Below, piece by piece: positions 59,343 through 64,000 of a stretch of DNA of 64,000 nucleotides. Position 1 is the first letter of the stretch; every line of letters starts with the position of its first letter. Made by a program: the position numbers and the translations under genes. Source of the stretch: Alphaproteobacteria bacterium (GTDB taxonomy: Bacteria; Pseudomonadota; Alphaproteobacteria; CACIAM-22H2); NCBI GenBank assembly GCA_016793165.1, contig JAEULA010000071.1, positions 93,448-157,447 on the forward strand, given 5' to 3'. The notes beneath the pieces are model-generated. The model did not search any database. It saw nothing but the letters and a program-made list of their open reading frames with translations, and had not been told where the DNA came from.

Positions 59343-60950
59343 TCAGGTGAACGCGAAGCGGCTCTCGTCGATCTCGACGAGGGTCGGTCGGTCGGCGCCG
59401 GCGGCTTCGACCAAGGCGCCCGCCAGCGCGTCGAGAGTGGCCGCAGTCGCCGTGGCGCAGCCGAAGCCGGCGGCGATGCGCTGGAAATCGGGACGGCCGA
59501 GCTCGACGCCGGCCGGCTCGACGCCGCTGCTTCGCATGGAATGGCGGATCTCGCCATAGGCGCCGTTGTTCCACAGCAGCACGATGACGGGCGCGCGCGC
59601 CTCCACCGCGGCGGCGAGCTCGGGAAGCGTGTATTGCAGCCCGCCGTCGCCGATCAGCGCGATCACCGGCGCCTCCGGGCGCGCGATCTTCGCGCCGATC
59701 GCCGCGGGCAGCGCGTAGCCGAGCGTGCCGTATCCTGTCGCGGAGCTGAAGAAGCGCCGCGGGGCGGGCGGCGACGCGCCAAGGCAGAAGCCGTAGCCGG
59801 GCTCGGTCGAATCGCCGGCGACGAGCGCGTCCGGGACCGTGCGCCACAGCCGCTCGGCGATCGCCAGGTGCCGGCCGTAGCGCGCATCGCCGGCGCTCGG
59901 CCCGGCCGCACGGACCGGGGCGATGCGCGTCGCGGTCGCGGCGATCTTCGCCTCGTCGCGGCCCGGCAGCGCCGCCGCGAGCGCCTCGAGCGCGAGCCGC
60001 GCATCGGCGCAGATCGACAGCGTCGGTCGCGCGCCGCGATTGAGCTGCACCGGATCGATGTCGATGCGGATGATCGTGCCGCGGAACGGCAGCGGCCCGC
60101 GACCGCCCCAGTCGAGATCGGTCGGCCCGAGCTCGCTGCCGGCGATCAGCACGACATCGGCCTGCTCGACGAGCGTCCGCACGGGCGGAAAGGGCAGGAA
60201 GCCGCCGATATCCAGCGGATGGCCCGGGCCGAGCGCGCCGCGCCCGTTGACCGTCATCAGGGTCGGGCAGGCGAGACGCTCGGCCACGTCGCGCGCGACG
60301 GCGGCGGCCGCGACGGCGCCGCCGCCGAGCAGCAGCAACGGCCGCTGCGCCGCGACGAGCCGGCGCGCGGCCTCGGCGATGGCGGCTGGCGCGGGCGCAG
60401 GAGGGCTGGGCACGGCGGCCGGCATCGCGTCGACTCCGTCGGCAGGCAGCTGCAGGACGTCGGTCGGGATCTCGATATGGAACGGCCTCGGCCGCGACGC
60501 GGCGAAGCGAGCGAGCGCCTCGTCGAGCGCCTCGGGCAGCGCCTCGGGCGCGAGGATCGTGCGACTTGCGCCGCAGACCTCGCCGATGAGACGGCTCTGG
60601 CCGCGCATCTCGTGCAGACGGCCCTCGCCACGCCCGAGCTGCGCGCGCGCGTTCACCGAGGAGATCGCCAGCATCGGGATGGAATCGTTGAAGGCTTGGC
60701 CCAGCGCCGCGGCGGCGTTGACGATCCCGGGCCCGGTGATGAGGAAGCACGCGGCGGGCCGGCCGGTCGCGCGGGCGTAGCCGTCGGCCATGAAGCCCGC
60801 GCCCTGCTCATGGCGCGGCGTGACATGGCGAAGTCCCGAGCCGGGCAGGCCGCGGTACATCTCGACCGTGTGCACGCCCGGGATGCCGAAGGCGACGTCG
60901 ATGCCGCGGGCTGCCAGCATGCGCGGCAGGACCTGGCCGAGTGTGGTCAC
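59343..60950 (-). CDS. Thiamine-diphosphate-dependent enzyme, acetolactate synthase-like
   Basis: A 535-residue ThDP enzyme of the acetolactate synthase/benzoylformate decarboxylase family. The activating glutamate is Glu48 in TPRHEQGAGFMADGYARATG. The central domain includes LLLLGGGAVAAAAVARDVAE and MTVNGRGALGPGHPLD. The C-terminal ThDP motif runs from LIGDGGLQYTLPELAA to LWNNGAYGEIRHSM. Members decarboxylate a 2-oxo acid and may ligate the product to an aldehyde. The start is GTG at 60950, with GGAGA seven bases upstream; an in-frame ATG further upstream gives only unrelated residues. It is the first gene of the operon with MttB copy 3 and the enolase-type enzyme. Substrate unknown. Confidence 0.9.
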   Translation of the reverse strand: MTTLGQVLPRMLAARGIDVAFGIPGVHTVEMYRGLPGSGLRHVTPRHEQGAGFMADGYARATGRPAACFLITGPGIVNAAAALGQAFNDSIPMLAISSVNARAQLGRGEGRLHEMRGQSRLIGEVCGASRTILAPEALPEALDEALARFAASRPRPFHIEIPTDVLQLPADGVDAMPAAVPSPPAPAPAAIAEAARRLVAAQRPLLLLGGGAVAAAAVARDVAERLACPTLMTVNGRGALGPGHPLDIGGFLPFPPVRTLVEQADVVLIAGSELGPTDLDWGGRGPLPFRGTIIRIDIDPVQLNRGARPTLSICADARLALEALAAALPGRDEAKIAATATRIAPVRAAGPSAGDARYGRHLAIAERLWRTVPDALVAGDSTEPGYGFCLGASPPAPRRFFSSATGYGTLGYALPAAIGAKIARPEAPVIALIGDGGLQYTLPELAAAVEARAPVIVLLWNNGAYGEIRHSMRSSGVEPAGVELGRPDFQRIAAGFGCATATAATLDALAGALVEAAGADRPTLVEIDESRFAFT

Positions 60951-61363
60951 GATGAAGTCTCCGGTCGGTCGGTGGGCGCCGCCGCCCGGACGGCGTCGAG
61001 CGCAATCGTTGCGCCGCGCGGGACGGCAACGGGCCCGAGGATATCGTTTGTCGGACGTGCGTCGAGCCCGAACCGCGGCGCCGCACTCGACGCGACGATC
61101 GTGAGCGCGGTTCGTTCGACGGTGGTCCGCGCGACGGGCGAACCGAGTCGGCGGCCGCGGGAAAGGGGGGCTTCGCTGCGAAAAGGGCAACCGGTCGATT
61201 GCGTGCCGTCGAGGAGGCCTCGGATCGGATATCGGTCCATTGCGCGCGATGCTGCAGCGCCGGGCGGAATTCCGATAGGGGCATGCGCAACGCGATCGCT
61301 ACGGGCAACTTGTAGGGGGCGCCGACGGACGGCTAGGTTCGAGCAAACCCAGGGAGGGTACCG
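60951..61363. other. 413-base divergent intergenic region
   Basis: This separates the minus-strand ThDP operon from the plus-strand family 5 importer and must contain both promoters. Apart from the ribosome-binding site CAGGGAGGG before 61364, I find no convincing operator palindrome, repeat or small gene. The short overlapping frames look like GC artefacts. Confidence 0.45.
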
Positions 61364-63034
61364 ATGACGGACAAGTTGCATCCCTACGTGACCGCTGCCG
61401 GCCGCGAGATGGCCGACGGCAAGCTCGACCGCCGCGAATTCCTGCGCGTCGCCACGCTTCTCGGCGTCGGCGCGAGCGCGGCCTATTCGATGGCCGGCCT
61501 GTCGATGCCGGCGATGGCGCAGGGCGCGCCGCGCAAGGGCGGCACCGTCCGCTTGGGCATGCGCGTCCAGGACCTGTCGAACCCCGCGACGTATTCGTGG
61601 ATCGAGTCCGCCAACGCCGCGCGCCAGGTCGTCGAGTACCTGACCATCACCGGCGTCGACAACGTCACGCGCCCGAACCTGATCGAGAAGTGGGAGGCGA
61701 GCCCGGACCTCAAGTCCTGGAAGATGAGCCTTCGAAAGGACGTCAAGTGGCGCAAGGGCGGCCGCAATTTCACCGCCGACGACGCGATCTGGAATCTCAA
61801 GCGGCATCTCGACCCGGCGACGGGCTCGTCGACGGTCGGACTGCTGCGCGCCTTCATCCTCGAGAACTACGAGCTCGACGAGATCGATCCGAAGACGCAG
61901 AAGAAGAAGGTCTCGGCGCGGCTGTGGGACGCCAATGCGATCCGCAAGGTCGACGACTTCACCTTCGAGATCAACGGCAAGATCCCGAACCTCGGCATCC
62001 CCGAGGCGATGTTCCATTACCCGCTGCTGATGCTCGATCCCGCGGAGGGCGGCAAGTTCGGCGTCGGCTCCAACGGCACGGGCGCCTACGACATGGTCGA
62101 GCTCGAGGTCGGCAAGCGCGCGGTCTTCACGGCGCGCAAGGATGGCTATTGGGGCCAGGGGCCGTGGATCGACCGGCTCGAGATCGTCGACCTCGGCGAC
62201 GATGCGGCGGCGCAGGTCTCGGCGCTCGCTTCCAAGCAGGTCGACATGATCTATCAGGGTGCGGTCTCGACGCTGCCGACGGTGGAGCGTCTGCCGCACG
62301 TCCAGGTCAACATGGTCGACACCGGCTACACCGCGGTCGCGCGCGTGCAACCGGTGAAGCCGTTCGACGACAAGCGCGTGCGTCAGGCGCTGCGCTACGC
62401 GACCGACACGGAGGCCGTGCTCAAGGCCGCGCATCGCGGCCTCGGCAAGCCGGGCGAACACCACCACGTCTCCCCGGCGCATCCGGAGTACGCGAACATC
62501 GGCTTCATGAAGCGCGACGTCGCGAAGGCCAAGGCACTCCTGGCCGAGGCCGGCTTCCCGAACGGGCTCGACACGGAAATCGCCTGCCGCCCGCAGCCCG
62601 ATTGGGAGCTGCTGGCCGTGCAGACCATGGTCGAGCAGTGGAAGGAGGCCGGCCTGCGCGTGAAGATCAACGTGATGCCGTCGGCGCAGTACTGGGACGT
62701 GTGGACGAAGGTGCCCTTCGGCTTCACGACCTGGGCGCACCGTCCGCTCGGCGTCATGGTGCTCGGGCTCGCCTACCGCACCGGGGCGGCGTGGAACGAG
62801 TCGAACTGGTCCAACAAGGAGTTCGACGCGCTGCTCGCCGAGGCGGAGGGCTATCTCGATGTCGAGAAGCGCCGCGCCGTCATGGCCAAGATCGAGCAGA
62901 TCATGCTCGACGACGGTCCTGCCGTCGTGCCGGTCTGGCGCGCGGTGTTCAACTATACGGACAAGAAGATCAAGGGCTACAAGATCCATCCGTCCATCTA
63001 CATCGACTTCAAGGACGTCTGGCTCGAAGGCTGA
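61364..63034 (+). CDS. Family 5 ABC transporter substrate-binding protein, Tat-exported
   Basis: A 556-residue binding protein of the SBP_bac_5 family. The N-terminal DRREFLRVATLLGVGASAAY contains a clear twin-arginine motif, so folded export through Tat is likely; cleavage probably falls near AMAQGAP. Family marks are PNLIEKWEASPDLKSWKMSL, LRKDVKWRKGGRNFTADDAI, and KPFDDKRVRQALRYATDTEA. AGGGAGGG precedes the ATG. A perfect stem-loop follows the stop, then the Dpp/Opp-type permease gene, so the importer is complete at least in part. The ligand may be a peptide, opine or other amine-bearing compound. Confidence 0.94.
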   Translation: MTDKLHPYVTAAGREMADGKLDRREFLRVATLLGVGASAAYSMAGLSMPAMAQGAPRKGGTVRLGMRVQDLSNPATYSWIESANAARQVVEYLTITGVDNVTRPNLIEKWEASPDLKSWKMSLRKDVKWRKGGRNFTADDAIWNLKRHLDPATGSSTVGLLRAFILENYELDEIDPKTQKKKVSARLWDANAIRKVDDFTFEINGKIPNLGIPEAMFHYPLLMLDPAEGGKFGVGSNGTGAYDMVELEVGKRAVFTARKDGYWGQGPWIDRLEIVDLGDDAAAQVSALASKQVDMIYQGAVSTLPTVERLPHVQVNMVDTGYTAVARVQPVKPFDDKRVRQALRYATDTEAVLKAAHRGLGKPGEHHHVSPAHPEYANIGFMKRDVAKAKALLAEAGFPNGLDTEIACRPQPDWELLAVQTMVEQWKEAGLRVKINVMPSAQYWDVWTKVPFGFTTWAHRPLGVMVLGLAYRTGAAWNESNWSNKEFDALLAEAEGYLDVEKRRAVMAKIEQIMLDDGPAVVPVWRAVFNYTDKKIKGYKIHPSIYIDFKDVWLEG

Positions 63035-63051
63035 GGACGCCGCGGCTCCTC

Positions 63052-63079
63052 CGGCTCGCGCGCCGACGCGCGCGAGCCG
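63052..63079 (+). terminator. Stem-loop between binding protein and permease genes
   Basis: Perfect inverted repeat with 11-base arms (CGGCTCGCGCG and its complement) and a six-base loop, 18 bases after the binding protein stop. As at 29812, it sits inside an ABC operon after the binding protein gene, where it may stabilise that part of the message or attenuate downstream transcription. Confidence 0.65.
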
Positions 63080-63157
63080 TCCCCTTCGGGCGAGGGGGGC
63101 AGGCGCGCGATGCGCGCCATGGGGGAGGGTCCGGCCCTTGCGAAGCGAGGACACGGC

Positions 63158-64000
63158 GTGTCGCGTTACCTCTCCCGTCAGCTCGTCAACATCATCGTCA
63201 CGCTGCTGGCGGTCTCGTTCCTCGTCTTCGCGCTCAACGAGCTCACGCCCGGCGACGTCGCGCGCAAGCTGCTCGGCCCCTACGCGACCCAGGACCAGGT
63301 CGATCGCCTCTATCGCGAAATGGGGCTCGACCGGTCGCTGCTCACCCGCTACGCGGAGTGGCTCTGGAACGTCGCGCACGGCGATCTCGGCCAGTCGATC
63401 GTCTATCGCCAGCCCGTGGCCCGCGTGCTGTGGGACCGGCTCGGCAACACGCTCGTCCTTGCCGGCATCTGTTTCGCGGTCATCGTGCCGTTCTCGGTGC
63501 TGCTCGGCGTGCTCGCGGGCATGCGCGAGCGCAGCGTGATCGACCGCGGCATCTCGGTCTTCTCCTCGCTCTGCGCCTCGATCCCCGAATTCGCGATGGG
63601 CGTGTTCCTGCTCGCGATCTTCGTGGTCTGGCTGGGCGTGCTGCCGGGCACCTCGCCGCTGTCCAGCGGCGGCGAGTGGCCGATCTGGATGCAGTTCGTG
63701 CTGCCGGTGATGGTCGTGACGCTCTACGACGCGGGCTACCTGATCTCGATGATCCGCGCCTCGATGGTCGAGGTGATGCGCCAGCCCTTCATCCGGACCG
63801 CGGTGCTCAAGGGCATGGATTTCCGTCGCGTGGTCATGCGCCACGCCATGCGCAACGCCCTGATCACGCCGTTCACGGTCATCCTGCTGCAGCTGAACTA
63901 TCTCGTCTCCGGCCTGGTCGTGGTCGAGATGCTGTTCGCCTATCCCGGCTTCGGTCGCATGATGCTGGAGGCGGCGCTCGCCAAGGATATCGCTGTGGTC
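63158..64000 (+). CDS. Dpp/Opp-type ABC transporter permease, 5' part
   Basis: The first 281 codons of a DppB/OppB-like inner-membrane permease, open to the window end. The N-terminus SRYLSRQLVNIIVTLLAVSF matches the family's first helix and is followed by a large periplasmic loop (ELTPGDVARKLLGPYATQDQ ... GDLGQSIVYRQPVARVLWDR) and helices with NTLVLAGICFAVIVPFSVLL. The EAA-like loop is present as RTAVLKGMDFRRVVMRHAMR and the last visible residues are FAYPGFGRMMLEAALAKD, a DppB signature. The start is GTG at 63158, behind AAGCGAGGA. It pairs with the binding protein upstream; the second permease and ATPases should follow outside the window. Confidence 0.93.
   Translation, partial: MSRYLSRQLVNIIVTLLAVSFLVFALNELTPGDVARKLLGPYATQDQVDRLYREMGLDRSLLTRYAEWLWNVAHGDLGQSIVYRQPVARVLWDRLGNTLVLAGICFAVIVPFSVLLGVLAGMRERSVIDRGISVFSSLCASIPEFAMGVFLLAIFVVWLGVLPGTSPLSSGGEWPIWMQFVLPVMVVTLYDAGYLISMIRASMVEVMRQPFIRTAVLKGMDFRRVVMRHAMRNALITPFTVILLQLNYLVSGLVVVEMLFAYPGFGRMMLEAALAKDIAVV

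Noticed and set aside
1..64000. Mobile elements, phage genes or genomic island borders
   Set aside because: No transposase, integrase, resolvase, terminal inverted repeat with target duplication, or tRNA-associated repeat was seen; the cluster-rich layout alone is not evidence of transfer.

Overview
The window is a GC-rich stretch of bacterial chromosome with very tight gene packing, many ATGA/GTGA stop-start overlaps and a large share of solute transporters. Gene content (ABC and tripartite tricarboxylate transporters, enolase-superfamily dehydratases, non-pyrrolysine MttB-like methyltransferases, FAD-GcvT demethylases, MmgE/PrpD and DUF1289 proteins) suggests a free-living heterotrophic alphaproteobacterium. 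This is inferred from family content only. I saw no rRNA, tRNA, CRISPR array, insertion sequence or phage gene. Because of the GC content, long open frames on the opposite strand of real genes are common and were ignored.

Layout. 1-1.9 kb: end of a polar amino acid ABC transporter operon (permease fragment, ATPase, binding protein). 1.9-7.2 kb: an FkbM methyltransferase, a second SAM methyltransferase, two small membrane proteins and an RTX repeat protein. 7.2-12.7 kb: minus-strand amidohydrolase, acyl-CoA ligase, acyl-CoA dehydrogenase and sulfatase. 13-15.5 kb: an orphan multi-PAS sensor kinase. 15.6-28.5 kb: two divergent operons around one GntR-like LacI regulator with a near-perfect palindromic operator. 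The left operon holds the regulator, an SDR, an SMP-30 lactonase and TctBA, with TctC convergent at the far end. The right operon holds a UxaA/SuyB-like large subunit, a two-permease ABC importer, a YihU-like reductase, a UxaA/SuyA-like SAF small subunit and an aldo/keto reductase.

28.5-33.4 kb: a sugar-type ABC transporter without its ATPase, then a family 5 binding protein. 33.7-40.1 kb: an SDR divergent from a GntR/FCD regulator, with two TTGATCAA boxes between them; an enolase-superfamily enzyme and a second two-permease ABC importer follow. 40.3-42.6 kb: a penicillin-acylase-family hydrolase. 42.7-49.4 kb: a minus-strand cluster of FAD-GcvT demethylase, MttB-like protein, 2-oxoglutarate/Fe(II) oxygenase and a second MttB-like protein. 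49.5-53.6 kb: DUF1289 protein, iron-type alcohol dehydrogenase, enolase-superfamily enzyme and MmgE/PrpD protein. 53.8-56.5 kb: a fatty acid desaturase coupled to a PhnD-like protein, and a PEP-CTERM-like exported protein. 56.6-61 kb: a minus-strand operon of ThDP enzyme, third MttB-like protein and enolase-superfamily enzyme. 61.4-64 kb: the start of a Dpp/Opp-type ABC operon, cut by the window edge.

Taken together the region is a catabolic island: several importers, each beside a small set of dehydratases, reductases or demethylases, for sugar acids, sulfonates or quaternary amines. The two most interesting units are the GntR-like divergon with its split UxaA/SuyAB-type enzyme, and the MttB-like operons, which have no visible corrinoid partner.
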